Source: a virus. Taken from it: 55,767 nucleotides of DNA. The stretch is taken from IMG/VR virus record IMGVR_UViG_3300021197_000751, positions 1 to 55,767 of that record; one strand, given 5' to 3'. The first letter of the stretch is position 1. Every line of letters begins with the position of its first letter. A program made the translations under genes and the position numbers. Below the pieces are notes generated by a model. That model did no database searches. It saw nothing but the letters and a program-made list of their open reading frames with translations, and was not told the origin of the DNA. Below are positions 33,634 through 43,260 of this stretch, piece by piece.

Positions 33634-35498
33634 AACCCACTTTCTTGATTCTTACTCGTAGGGTCTTTTGCGGCTTCTACTGCGTCAAGTGCTTGCTCGG
33701 TGACAGTCTTTTCCGAACCTCTTTGATTCTTCTTAGATGATGGCGCGCCACTCAAATGTGTTTCGGATGAAATAGGTGCAGGTCCGTTGTCGCGTTGCCC
33801 TGTGCCTTCACCAAGTCCCGCTACACCGCCTTTTTCCATCATCATAATTTGACCTCCGGGTGGCGCTCCGCCTTGTGGTGGTAGCCCCCCGCCACCTTGA
33901 GGCATCATCGCACCGCCCATTGGAGGTGAGCCTTGTTGTGGAGGTGGCATTGGCATACCGCCTCCCGGCATTGGAGGTGGCATACCGCCCGGTGGTGGGT
34001 TGCCGGTAGGTGGCATTGGTGGTGCGCCGCCGCCACCTGCGGCGTTAGGGTCTTGTTGTGGTTGAGGTTCGGGTTTCTTGTAAGTGAAACGAATATCGCT
34101 ACCTGCACCTTCTGTGAGTTCTGCTTCAAATCCAAGTTGTTGCATACGCTGTGCGATGTTAACTTCTTGCTCATCGCGTCGTAGTCTTGTCACATCATCT
34201 TCTTCTTCGTTAGGGTAAAGAGTTAATTCCCAATCTTCAACACCCATCTCGTTTAGCAAACGCGGGAATATATTTTTAGCATATATTTTTTGTCCGTATT
34301 CAACAGCGCGATTTGTGACAAGGATTTGCATTCCTTCATTGTTTAGTCCGCCGGATTTACCCGCGTCCATCATAAAAATACTTGAAACACCATAGAAAGC
34401 GGCTATACGCATTCTTACTTCATCGCGGATTTGAGAATACTGCATCTCATCAAGACTATCCATGAAGCGAACGAACTCAACTTTACCGCGACCGGACGCT
34501 GATTCAATACCAACTTTAGGTATGTAATGCGGGTCGCGTTCCATCTTCTCTTCTGCCCCCTTCCAAAAAGAAGCAGTAGATTGAATGTTATCGGTGGTGA
34601 TTGCAAGAATACCGCGAGGGATTCTTCGCTTTTGATATGCAAGATAAATGTAATTATCCATAGCGGTGAGAGTTTGCGCTTGTCTCCACATAGTAGCGAC
34701 AGGGCTACGACCATACAGTTTAGATGGATTGTATTTGCTTGTGTGAATTATTTCTCCGTCGATGTAGTATTGTGTTTTACCGCTACCTGCTGTATTGATG
34801 AAATGAACATCTTGAAGAGGTAATCCGCATCCTTCTACATCGCAATTGTGATGGTCGCCATTATGCGGATATGTTTTATCGCGATGAACAGGACATATGA
34901 GATACCTGCCACCTCTTGCTCCGCGCTTATCAGCAACTATTCTCATGAATGTGGGGTCGCCTCTCATGATTTCTTTAATTCGCATAAACGATATTTCTCC
35001 ATTATCGGGGTCGATGAAATACTCTTTGATGAGGATAAGGAAACAATCATCAACAATATCTAAATCCCATTCAATTTCACGCATAACATCCATGAATGAT
35101 TGGTCCATACTGTTTCTTTGGTCTAAGAACCAACGCGGGTAGAGTATTTCGTCAACATCGGGAGAAGCAAACTCCGTATTCCCGCATAAACGACATTCGG
35201 TTATTGTATCGTGTTGGTATTCTTCTCCACAGTTTGTGCATTTCTTGTGAAACTTCTTCTCCCAATAATGCCCGCGTCTAAATACTTCTTGACAAAGTGT
35301 GTTAATCGTAGTTCTCAAAACAACGGATTCTTGGACTGTTGCGTATAGAGCAGGAATACTTACACCTTGAACAAGAACAGGTTCTTGAATACCGCTTTTC
35401 CATAGCGGCATAATAGGTTCGGGAGTTGTTCGTCGTCGGAATGGTTTAGACAGCGATGATAGGAATCGGCCAACAACGCCTTTTTTCTCTTCAACCAT
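33630..35498 (-). CDS. Portal protein with zinc-ribbon insertions
   Basis: 622 residues from ATG 35498, overlapping the upstream stop as TAATG. Portal-like features are SIPALYATVQESVVLRTTIN near residue 50, the long helix/strand core, ATMWRQAQTLTAMDNYIYLAYQKRR near 290, and AAFYGVSSIFMMDAG with GGLNNEGMQIL near 390. Two cysteine clusters are unusual: C87, C90, C102, C105 (CTNC/CRLC) and C202, H205, C219, C224 with nearby histidines. The last 140 residues are Pro/Gly/Met-rich and probably disordered. It should form the dodecameric DNA gate at the head vertex. The terminase and protease genes nearby support the call. Confidence 0.85.
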   Translation of the reverse strand: MVEEKKGVVGRFLSSLSKPFRRRTTPEPIMPLWKSGIQEPVLVQGVSIPALYATVQESVVLRTTINTLCQEVFRRGHYWEKKFHKKCTNCGEEYQHDTITECRLCGNTEFASPDVDEILYPRWFLDQRNSMDQSFMDVMREIEWDLDIVDDCFLILIKEYFIDPDNGEISFMRIKEIMRGDPTFMRIVADKRGARGGRYLICPVHRDKTYPHNGDHHNCDVEGCGLPLQDVHFINTAGSGKTQYYIDGEIIHTSKYNPSKLYGRSPVATMWRQAQTLTAMDNYIYLAYQKRRIPRGILAITTDNIQSTASFWKGAEEKMERDPHYIPKVGIESASGRGKVEFVRFMDSLDEMQYSQIRDEVRMRIAAFYGVSSIFMMDAGKSGGLNNEGMQILVTNRAVEYGQKIYAKNIFPRLLNEMGVEDWELTLYPNEEEDDVTRLRRDEQEVNIAQRMQQLGFEAELTEGAGSDIRFTYKKPEPQPQQDPNAAGGGGAPPMPPTGNPPPGGMPPPMPGGGMPMPPPQQGSPPMGGAMMPQGGGGLPPQGGAPPGGQIMMMEKGGVAGLGEGTGQRDNGPAPISSETHLSGAPSSKKNQRGSEKTVTEQALDAVEAAKDPTSKNQESGF

Positions 35499-36919
35499 TA
35501 AATCAGCCTCTCTATACGGTGAATGTCGTCCACAAGGCGGATAACTTCATTGTCCCGTTGTCCCCATGCAAGGACTTCATGCTCTTCAACTTTCCACTCT
35601 CGGAGTAGTTTGTCGCGCTCTTCGGGAACATCCTTCCAATTTTCCCACTTAACAACACGGTATAATTCATCTCTTCTTGACTTCACTATGTCGCTTTTTC
35701 GTCCGCGCATATCAAGCAGTTCTAAGACCGCTTTGGCTTGACCTTTCTTCATTTGAAGATGTGGTGAAATACCTTTGAGTAATTTGCGTAAATCATCAGC
35801 ACCGTAGAATTGAAGCCTGTGCTGTGTGCGCTTGCTATTCTTGTGTATTTTCAAATCAGTTTGAAGAACTCCACACCCAAGAGATTTATGCAATTGTTCA
35901 CAATGCAATTTACCTCTACCTCCTGTCGCTACAAATCCTGCTCTTGGTTCTCCGCGCTTAGTGATTGTGATATACCCGTCAGCGTCGAGGAAACCTGCGG
36001 CGTAAGCCCAAATATCTTTGACGATAACCATATCATTACGAACTATTCCGTAGTTTGTTCCAATCTTCTCAATATCAAACTCTATTCCATGCGTTTTCAG
36101 CATGGATGCCATTTTCCTTATCGTTAGATGCTTTGGTGAACCTATTGAATTGTAAATCTCATTTGAAGATAGCGGACCTCTATCTGTTAGCAAGTTTGCC
36201 GATTGTGTTAGCCATATAGCCTCTTGCTTCTTAATTGCGTCAATTGGATGTAGCGCCTTTTTCCATTGAGATTTAGCATCCTTTCTCATCTGTCTTGAAT
36301 CGAGCCATATTTGCAACTGCTCTTCATTGAAGTCACCTTCGACTTGTGATAATTTTGTTATTACATCATTGGCTTTTTCCCACATAGCGCATGCTCTTCG
36401 TAATGATACTTCGCGCGATACACCATGTTTCCTCAAAGCGTGAAGGTTTCTGTCGGAAACCCCAAGAGCGCGTATAGATGAGAGATGATTGTCAGCCCAC
36501 GGAAGAGATTTCAATGTTGATTCTACTTCTTCTCGCTTAGCGATTCTTATTGCGTTGATTGCAAGGTCAATGTCATCTCGCATATCCTTTCTTTCGCGAC
36601 GAGCCATTCGTAATTCCTTAACCATTGATTCAGCATCTTTACCAAACATTGATTGAAACCACCCGTTGTGAGGCATAGCGCTTTTGAGTTGTTGAGTTGG
36701 CTGAACGCTTTGTTGAGCGACAACCTCCTGTATTTTCTTCTTCTCTTCTTCTTGCTCTTGAGCATCCGGTTGAGATGCGACGCTTGGTGCGGATAATTCA
36801 CCTTCGCCTTGTGATTGTGTCGCGGGTGCATCTCCTATATTAGCAGAAGAAATAGAGCCACTTGCTTTACGCAAAATAGCGTCTATCTCTTCGTCCTTTA
36901 GGATTGAACCCGTCCACAT
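35498..36919 (-). CDS. Packaging-block protein with LAGLIDADG-type motif
   Basis: 473 residues from ATG 36919. An acidic, Gln-rich N-terminal part (about 30-80) is followed by helical, basic segments (VKELRMARRERKDMRDD). Residues about 245-290 look like a winged helix (LSSNEIYNSIG, IRKMASMLKTHG). Residues 308-316 read AGFLDADGY, a LAGLIDADG motif, followed by GYITIT, GKLHCEQLHKSLGCGVLQTD and LQFYGADDLRKLLKGI, the usual order of one LAGLIDADG endonuclease domain. The position between the small basic protein/terminase and the portal is where small terminase or adaptor genes lie. It may be a packaging factor with a captured DNA-binding domain. Cleavage activity is not shown. Confidence 0.7.
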   Translation of the reverse strand: MWTGSILKDEEIDAILRKASGSISSANIGDAPATQSQGEGELSAPSVASQPDAQEQEEEKKKIQEVVAQQSVQPTQQLKSAMPHNGWFQSMFGKDAESMVKELRMARRERKDMRDDIDLAINAIRIAKREEVESTLKSLPWADNHLSSIRALGVSDRNLHALRKHGVSREVSLRRACAMWEKANDVITKLSQVEGDFNEEQLQIWLDSRQMRKDAKSQWKKALHPIDAIKKQEAIWLTQSANLLTDRGPLSSNEIYNSIGSPKHLTIRKMASMLKTHGIEFDIEKIGTNYGIVRNDMVIVKDIWAYAAGFLDADGYITITKRGEPRAGFVATGGRGKLHCEQLHKSLGCGVLQTDLKIHKNSKRTQHRLQFYGADDLRKLLKGISPHLQMKKGQAKAVLELLDMRGRKSDIVKSRRDELYRVVKWENWKDVPEERDKLLREWKVEEHEVLAWGQRDNEVIRLVDDIHRIERLI

Positions 36920-36920
36920 A

Positions 36921-37256
36921 TTAACAATTCCACCTTTTGAGAGATGCGCCTTTTGGTGTCAGTTTGCCACCTTTGCTTGTAGCGCCTTTCATCCCGCCCA
37001 TTCTTGCGCAGAATGATTTGCGTCGCTTGGCTTTCTTTGAACCGGGTTTAAGTTTGCTCGGTTTCGTCGTGACCGGAGGTTTGAGATTCGCGCCGGATTT
37101 GCGCTTTGCGGCGGCACGACCCTTAGCGTTTAGTCCACCTTTAGGACTATGCTTATTTGGATTGTAGCCGTGAAACGGCTTAGACTTCTTCTTCGCTTTC
37201 AGCATCTCAAATGCTATCTCGTCCGGTGTGCAACACTCGCAGTATTCTTCGTTCAA
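36921..37256 (-). CDS. Small basic protein of a widespread phage family (DUF6321-like)
   Basis: 111 residues from TTG 37256, with AGGGTTGAT upstream and a four-base overlap with the terminase gene. The motifs SPKGGLNAKGRAAAKRKSGANLKPP and KSFCARMGGMKG, ending in KGASLKRWNC, are typical of a small Lys/Arg-rich protein found in many tailed phages, which I believe is listed as DUF6321. The N-terminus has a CECC motif. The strong positive charge suggests nucleic acid binding. The biochemical role of the family is not known to me. Confidence 0.7.
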   Translation of the reverse strand: MNEEYCECCTPDEIAFEMLKAKKKSKPFHGYNPNKHSPKGGLNAKGRAAAKRKSGANLKPPVTTKPSKLKPGSKKAKRRKSFCARMGGMKGATSKGGKLTPKGASLKRWNC

Positions 37257-38653
37257 TCAATCAACCCTGCCATCATATCATCAATATCGACTATTCGTTC
37301 TCGGAACTCGGTAGTTCCCCAATGCGCTAAAGCAAGCGCGATAGCGAAGTCATCGTGGCGACCGATGCTATCCAACTTGCCCTTCTTTGACATGCCGAAC
37401 ATGAGTAGTTCGCGTTCTAACTCGCTCATAAGGGTTCGGGAGTTTTCGTCACCCCACGGCAACCTTAGTTGCTCTTTCTCAAAACGCATAACTAATCCCA
37501 TGAGAAGCGATTCTCGGCGTTGCCGAGTTGAAATGAATGTCTTAATTGGTAAGTCTGTGTCCGCGCGTAATTCAGTAGCGAACACACGCTGAAAGTTGTT
37601 CGCTTCAAGTTCTATAACATCCGGTCCAAACTTTGAGTTGAGTTTTTGAATCTCCATAATCTGTGTTCGGAAATCCATATTCTTTCTACGAACCACATGA
37701 ACTAACTCAAGCAGTTCGGGATTAGTGGATGGGCGACGAAGCACCACCATAACGGTGTAGTCAGCCGACCTGTCCGATGAAATAGCAGGGTCCCAACCGA
37801 CGAAGTATTGGTCATCGGGGTCGCCATCTGCACGATTGATGATTCTTAAATCGCTATCTTTTGCGGCTTGAAGAACCAACGAAGGGAATAAACTGCTCAT
37901 ATCATCCATTGGTTCACACAGGTATTCGCGAGCAAATGCAATAGCGGGCATATCGTTTCTGCGCGCATCAAGAGAATCTAAATCCCACCGTTCCGGCCAT
38001 AGCGCTACACCTTTAGCGTTAATAGCGGGGTATGTTTCTACGAGGTAGCCCTCACGCTGTTCTAATTCTGTGTAAAGGTCAGTTGGTGTGAACGGTGTTC
38101 CTACAATCATCAATTTTGAAGAGTGGTGGAGTGTAGGGACAAGAACCTCATAAAACCAACTTGCGACTCTTTGAAGTTCGGTATCTGTCGTTCCCCACAG
38201 AATGTCGTCGCATAGAATGAGGTCGGGGTGAATACCACGAATAGCACCACCAACAGACTTCGCGCTGATGTTTGAACCATTGCTAAAACCAAAGAATGTC
38301 TTTGACCAAGAATCGGGTTTCTTCATGCGCGCCATGAACGGTATTCCATCTATGAGGTCATTGAGTGTTCTCATATGGTGAATAGATTGATGCAAACTGT
38401 GGCTGATAAGAACCGCTTTACATTTTGGATTAAACGCTACTTTCCAAAGAAGGTAGCCGAGGAACAGCGTTGATTTACCGTGGTCACGCGCCGCTTTCAC
38501 ACAATAGCGCCGTTGAGCCTCAAGATTGTCATACCACTTTTCGTGATGATGCGATAATTGAAAACCAAGAATATCTTCAAAGAAGAACTTGAAGTCGCGC
38601 TTAGCAACTTCGTAGTCTATCTCTTCAAGTGTTTCAAGGCTCAAGCCCTCCAT
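37253..38653 (-). CDS. terL: Terminase large subunit
   Basis: 466 residues from ATG 38653, with GAGGTGATT nine bases upstream. The ATPase part shows a Walker A-like site ARDHGKST (55-62), Walker B LILCDD (145-150) and the coupling motif VGTP (184-187). The nuclease part shows GWDPA with Asp288, DVIELEANNF (Glu348/Glu350) and GRHDDFAIALA near 436, the expected metal-binding acids of an RNase H-like fold. The length is normal for the family. It pumps DNA into the prohead through the portal and cuts the concatemer. I see no intein or truncation. Confidence 0.95.
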   Translation of the reverse strand: MEGLSLETLEEIDYEVAKRDFKFFFEDILGFQLSHHHEKWYDNLEAQRRYCVKAARDHGKSTLFLGYLLWKVAFNPKCKAVLISHSLHQSIHHMRTLNDLIDGIPFMARMKKPDSWSKTFFGFSNGSNISAKSVGGAIRGIHPDLILCDDILWGTTDTELQRVASWFYEVLVPTLHHSSKLMIVGTPFTPTDLYTELEQREGYLVETYPAINAKGVALWPERWDLDSLDARRNDMPAIAFAREYLCEPMDDMSSLFPSLVLQAAKDSDLRIINRADGDPDDQYFVGWDPAISSDRSADYTVMVVLRRPSTNPELLELVHVVRRKNMDFRTQIMEIQKLNSKFGPDVIELEANNFQRVFATELRADTDLPIKTFISTRQRRESLLMGLVMRFEKEQLRLPWGDENSRTLMSELERELLMFGMSKKGKLDSIGRHDDFAIALALAHWGTTEFRERIVDIDDMMAGLID

Positions 38654-38660
38654 AGGGCAA

Positions 38661-40259
38661 TCACCTCACATTCAGCCTTTTGAGTAAAGAATCCCAAGCA
38701 TGAGTTTCGTCATAAGATGCTAAGAAGTTATCATCATCATCTAATTCTTCTTCTTCTTCTGCCGGTGCTTCTTCTTCTTCTTCTTCTGCCGGTGCTTCTT
38801 CTGTCTTAGGAACTTCACCTTGACCAAACTCCGTTTCAGTAGCCTTCTTCTTCTTAGGAGTAGCCTTCTTCTTCTTAGAAGTAGCCTTCTTGGGCTTCTC
38901 AACTTCACCTTGACCCAACTCCGGTGCTTCTTCTGCGACCCCTGCTTCTTCTGCAATCGCCTCCGCTACTTCGGGTGTAGCGTTGCCGAATGTTGCCATA
39001 ATAGCGGAGATAATATCCTTCTTTGACATTTCGCTTCCTGTCGCCTTTCTCTTATTTTTGAGTGCCGCGACTAATTCTTTCTTAGTAGGAGTTTTGCCAT
39101 CTGCAACTAACGGTGTAATAGCACTAATCCATCCCTTTCTCGCAGTTCCTTTTTTATGAGGAATAGCATTGTGCCAAGCAGGAGTTTCGGCTCCCGCGTC
39201 AGCCTGTGGCTTTCCGCCGGTTTGTGCCGCCGGATTATCAGTTGCCGGTTTTGGCATTGAATCGTCCAACGCGGCGGAGTCGATACCTGCGCCCATCTCT
39301 TCAACTTCTGCGGCTTCGGTATCTGTGATAGGGTCTTGTTGACCATCAAGGCTACCTTGACCAAACTCTTCTGCGCCACCCATACCTTCATTATTTGCGG
39401 CTTGCACTTTTTGATGACGCATTGGGTATGGCCTTTCGGGATTCTTATTCGGGTCGCTATTAGCCGCCCAATCAGCATTTGCTTTATCTTTCATTCTGTC
39501 CTGCCTTGTTCTGTTCAACCTACGACTTTGTTCAGTTCCGCCACTCAATTCATTGGATTGTGAAATTAACGCAACTTGTTGGTCATAGCGCCTTCGTTCA
39601 CTTTCACTCATATTATCGGGGTCCATTCCTGCAAACTCGTTATCGAGAATGCGTTGTGCCGCCATCGCTGATTTACCCGCCTTAGCCTGTCGCCTTCTGT
39701 CGTTTCCTTCTTGAACATAAGATGCGAGATTCCTCATTGGTCTTAGCCTGTCGCGCAATCGGTATCGTTCTTTCATTCCGTCTGCTGAACCTGCTTGAGC
39801 ATCAATAGCGCCACCACGCGAATGAGCGCCACCTGTGAATAGATTCTTCATTCCCGCTACCATTGCTTGACCGGGTTTTCCTGCTTGCATCAATTCCTTA
39901 CCTGTTGGTTGTGGATTGTAATTAAGAGGGTTCCCTTGTGAATCTTTTGCGTTTTGTTGTGCTTGCATTCTTTGATTGTATGCCTCAACTTGTTGTTGAT
40001 TGATAGCACTTTGCATATCTTGAGGTTGTTGCGCTTGTGTTTGTTGCGCTACATCCTTCAAAAGAATGTCGGGGTGTGTGTTTAGCGCGGATGATGCGGC
40101 TTTGATAAGAGGCATTGGTGTGTTATCTTCAACATCCCAAACAACATAGTTAATATCAGCCCAACTGCGACCTTTCGCTATCATAAACTCGTAAGTTCCA
40201 AACACTTTACCACTCTTCATCATGTAAGAGTTCCATTCCATTTCAGTTTCTATATTCAT
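38661..40259 (-). CDS. Low-complexity virion-type protein with lysine-rich repeats
   Basis: 532 residues from ATG 40259, which overlaps the upstream TGA as ATGA and has GGAGG seven bases before it. The N-terminal 70 residues look folded (WNSYMMKSGKVFGTYEFMIAKGR, NYVVWDVEDN). Most of the rest is Gln/Ala/Gly-rich and disordered. Near residues 440-500 are KKATSKKKKATPKKKKAT repeats like histone H1 tails, flanked by Glu-rich stretches. EFGQG/ELGQG motifs occur three times. The C-terminus (HAWDSLLKRLNVR) carries a motif shared with other proteins here. It could bind DNA in the head; no family is recognised. Confidence 0.55.
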   Translation of the reverse strand: MNIETEMEWNSYMMKSGKVFGTYEFMIAKGRSWADINYVVWDVEDNTPMPLIKAASSALNTHPDILLKDVAQQTQAQQPQDMQSAINQQQVEAYNQRMQAQQNAKDSQGNPLNYNPQPTGKELMQAGKPGQAMVAGMKNLFTGGAHSRGGAIDAQAGSADGMKERYRLRDRLRPMRNLASYVQEGNDRRRQAKAGKSAMAAQRILDNEFAGMDPDNMSESERRRYDQQVALISQSNELSGGTEQSRRLNRTRQDRMKDKANADWAANSDPNKNPERPYPMRHQKVQAANNEGMGGAEEFGQGSLDGQQDPITDTEAAEVEEMGAGIDSAALDDSMPKPATDNPAAQTGGKPQADAGAETPAWHNAIPHKKGTARKGWISAITPLVADGKTPTKKELVAALKNKRKATGSEMSKKDIISAIMATFGNATPEVAEAIAEEAGVAEEAPELGQGEVEKPKKATSKKKKATPKKKKATETEFGQGEVPKTEEAPAEEEEEEAPAEEEEELDDDDNFLASYDETHAWDSLLKRLNVR

Positions 40260-42064
40260 GTTAATGCCTCCAAACACGACGCTTTGATAATGTTAACCAC
40301 ATCGCGCCCTACTTGAAAATGTTCCGCTAATCTCGTCCAATCTCCGATACTCATAGCGATAGCACGAACATCTGTCGATTCAAGGTCGAGTTGTTTCGCT
40401 AAAACTTTCATATCATTTCCATTGCGAGGATTAAGATTTTGATATTGAACGCTTTTCATAATTTGCGCATTCTCCCATGTGTCATGCATTTGAACTCGTT
40501 CCATTACAGCCGCGATAGCGCCCATAGGGTCGTCTTGTGAAGTCATAACACCTGTTTGGTCATTACGCGTGGCAACTGTTCCTGCGGGTCCAAACGGGTC
40601 TGTTGGTGATGGTGGTTGTGTGCCTTGATTATTCAATGGTAGACCTCCACCTGCACCTCCCGGCGGTAATTGTTGATTCTCTTGCGTTGGGTCGTAATCT
40701 CCTACGCTGATATGGTCGGGTATTTGGTCATGTAAATGCCCTAAATCTTCTGTTATTTGACCATGCATTTCATGATGTTCTTGAGCGAGTCCCATTTCTG
40801 CTAAATTGACAGGGTTTCCTCCCTGTCGTAGCGCGTAAGAGCGCCAACCACTAACAACCGATTGTGGAGGGCGTGAACTACCCATAGCGGGCGCAATATC
40901 AATTCGTAATTCTTCTGCTGTTTTGAGAGTAGCCAAGATTCTCTTAGCCGCATCTGTTCTACCTCTATCCGCACCGCCCACTCGACCATCAAAATGACTT
41001 CTGTGTTTGTGATATGCATCCGCTATCGAATTATCTTTGTTTTGACCGGCGATGCCGATGTAATCTTGTATTCTGTTAACTATTTTGTTCAGTTGAGTAG
41101 CAGAACCCTTCTTACCACGACCCAAAACCAACTGTGCGGCAGGTGCGCGAGCCATTTCTTCTGCTCTTCTCGGTGAAACCCCTTCCCTCATTAGTGCGTT
41201 AATCACATTTACAGGTGGTCTACCTCTTGAGGTGGGTATGAAAAACGCATCGGGTAGCGATGCAAGAATATCAAGTGGTCCAATTTGACCATATTGCGTT
41301 CTTTCGTTGTATTTTTCCGACCCATATTCGGGAAAATGGTGATTGTCCTTACTTGTAGGGTCTTTCATGTTGCTATCGAATCTCTCAAGAAGGCTTCGCA
41401 TCTTGTATGAGCCATCAGCCATCTTTTCGGGTGCGCGAACTATATGTTGAGGTTCAAGAACATTTTGCCTTGCACCTAATTCACTCTCTATACCTAAAGA
41501 AGCAATAATTTTACGAAACTCTTTCTCAAAATGAAAGGCTCCCGACTCAAGAAAACGACCAATAGTAGGATGCGCTACGCTATTATAGTGTAAATTGATA
41601 AGTTTTCTATTACGGTCGCGTGTTTTGCGCGCAGAAGTAGGAACTCTTCGGGATTCGTGTGTTCCGTAATGATTTGTTTTGTATTCGGGATGTAAATTAC
41701 CGCTTTCATCGAAAGGAATAGGCACAGTATGGAAGTCATCGCCGCTATTGCGCTTATTTCGATTAAAGTCATTAGCGGCTTTATTGAGGATATTTTTAGC
41801 CTCTTTTAGTGACAAATTACCCGGATAAAGTTGTTTCATCTTCTTATTATCTGCAAGATACCTTGCCGCCGCCTCCATAGGCCAATGACGCATATTATCC
41901 GGTATCTCTTTGTGTCCTTTACCTGTTGAATGGTCTATATGAAAATGGGACATTTCTTTATGCGGCGAATCCGGTGAAGGAAACGACATAGGAATCATTT
42001 TCCCTCCTGCTCCGCGCTTATAGACACCTTTACCCTTGAGGATAATATCGTCAAACTCGTCCAT
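40256..42064 (-). CDS. Large hydrophilic protein of packaging region, unknown
   Basis: 602 residues from ATG 42064 (TGATG overlap with the upstream gene). The open frame extends to 42112, but that part lies inside the upstream gene. It begins MDEFDDIILKGKGVYKRGAGG and is His/Asn/Arg-rich throughout, with folded-looking stretches (EAAARYLADNKKMKQLYPG, FRKIIASLGIESELGARQ). The last 60 residues are helical (VRAIAMSIGDWTRLAEHFQVG) and resemble a helix-turn-helix. No family recognised. It lies in a run of proteins that share short terminal motifs, which suggests a virion assembly role. Confidence 0.5.
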   Translation of the reverse strand: MDEFDDIILKGKGVYKRGAGGKMIPMSFPSPDSPHKEMSHFHIDHSTGKGHKEIPDNMRHWPMEAAARYLADNKKMKQLYPGNLSLKEAKNILNKAANDFNRNKRNSGDDFHTVPIPFDESGNLHPEYKTNHYGTHESRRVPTSARKTRDRNRKLINLHYNSVAHPTIGRFLESGAFHFEKEFRKIIASLGIESELGARQNVLEPQHIVRAPEKMADGSYKMRSLLERFDSNMKDPTSKDNHHFPEYGSEKYNERTQYGQIGPLDILASLPDAFFIPTSRGRPPVNVINALMREGVSPRRAEEMARAPAAQLVLGRGKKGSATQLNKIVNRIQDYIGIAGQNKDNSIADAYHKHRSHFDGRVGGADRGRTDAAKRILATLKTAEELRIDIAPAMGSSRPPQSVVSGWRSYALRQGGNPVNLAEMGLAQEHHEMHGQITEDLGHLHDQIPDHISVGDYDPTQENQQLPPGGAGGGLPLNNQGTQPPSPTDPFGPAGTVATRNDQTGVMTSQDDPMGAIAAVMERVQMHDTWENAQIMKSVQYQNLNPRNGNDMKVLAKQLDLESTDVRAIAMSIGDWTRLAEHFQVGRDVVNIIKASCLEALT

Positions 42065-43260
42065 CACAAACCACCCCTGCGCGTATAGAGTCCATAAGCA
42101 TGAGTTCCCCACATTGTAGGGTCGTCATCGGGGTCTGTTTCGGTAGCGCCTGTTGGGGCGGAGGTCATACGGGGGTGAGCGTTAGGTGTAGGTCCATCGG
42201 GTGCAGGGTCAAGGCTTGCATCCATTTTATTCGTCAATCCTCTCAACAACTTCTCAAGTTTCTGTATAAGGCGACGATATTCTTGTTTGTCGCGCATTGT
42301 CATACCTTTAGCGAGTAGAGATGAGAATGGAGATGCCCCACCTGCCGCTAAGTCGTGTGCCTTTGAATGACCTGCCCCCATTGGCGTATCGGGTTTTCTT
42401 GGAGCATGCATTTTCTTCGGCCCTTTAGTCGCTTCTCTATGTTCAGCCGTTCCTCTTGGTGCGTGAGCGACGCGAGAATCAACTTGTTCTGTTGGGATAG
42501 AAGGTGTGTTGGGTTGAGTAGGCATAGTTCCTGCCAATTCTGCTCTTCTTGCTTCGGATTCAAGAGCGCGTGGAGGACTCATCATAGCCGGTGGTCCCGA
42601 ACGCTGTGATGCGAGTGTCAAATAATTAGGAGTGGTGCGAGTTTGTCTGCTGTATTGCATTGAAGGTTGAGTTGCCCTGTGTGATGCAATAACACCTGTG
42701 TATTTAGCCGGATTTCGCCCGGTATCGACTCTTAACGGATTACCTGCTTTACTTGTGCGGGTCTTTTTCTTTGAATCCATTGTTTTGGTCTTCTCTTTCT
42801 TACCCTTGCGACCTTTTTCAGCGCGTTGTCTTGCACGAACTGTTGCTATCGTAGTGGTTTTCTTAGGCTTTTCCCTGTCGTATTTTGGCTCGTCTTTTTT
42901 TTTGATAACATCAAAAGCCATATCCATAGGCTCTCCTGTCATCACGCCCATACCTAACCCATTACCGCGCGGGTTAGCGCCCTCGATAGCGTCAGCCTGT
43001 CCGACTTGACCTGCAAGTTGACCTGCTTCTTCGGTTGGGCGCTCTTCATCCTCGGTGTTCTGTTGAGGTATTTTAATTTTCAAATGCTGAATACCATGCA
43101 TTGAAAGAGCGCGTTTTTCTTGTTCTTGTTGCTTTTTAGCGTCATGCTTAGCGCGCTCTTCGGAATCTTCACGCCCGACCGAAGAATCTTCTTCGATTTC
43201 TTCTGCGCTTTGGCGCGGGTTGAATCTTAACCCCGATGTGCTACCGCGTTCACCGCCCAT
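42064..43260 (-). CDS. Disordered basic protein, unknown
   Basis: 398 residues from ATG 43260, overlapping the upstream TAA as TAATG. The protein is rich in Arg, Lys, Pro, Thr and Glu and looks mostly disordered. Residues about 145-190 are very basic (RARQRAEKGRKGKKEKTKT). It contains MAFDVIKKKDEPKY, a variant of the short motif found at the ends of neighbouring proteins. No domain recognised. The charge pattern is compatible with DNA or RNA contact in the head. Confidence 0.5.
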   Translation of the reverse strand: MGGERGSTSGLRFNPRQSAEEIEEDSSVGREDSEERAKHDAKKQQEQEKRALSMHGIQHLKIKIPQQNTEDEERPTEEAGQLAGQVGQADAIEGANPRGNGLGMGVMTGEPMDMAFDVIKKKDEPKYDREKPKKTTTIATVRARQRAEKGRKGKKEKTKTMDSKKKTRTSKAGNPLRVDTGRNPAKYTGVIASHRATQPSMQYSRQTRTTPNYLTLASQRSGPPAMMSPPRALESEARRAELAGTMPTQPNTPSIPTEQVDSRVAHAPRGTAEHREATKGPKKMHAPRKPDTPMGAGHSKAHDLAAGGASPFSSLLAKGMTMRDKQEYRRLIQKLEKLLRGLTNKMDASLDPAPDGPTPNAHPRMTSAPTGATETDPDDDPTMWGTHAYGLYTRRGGL

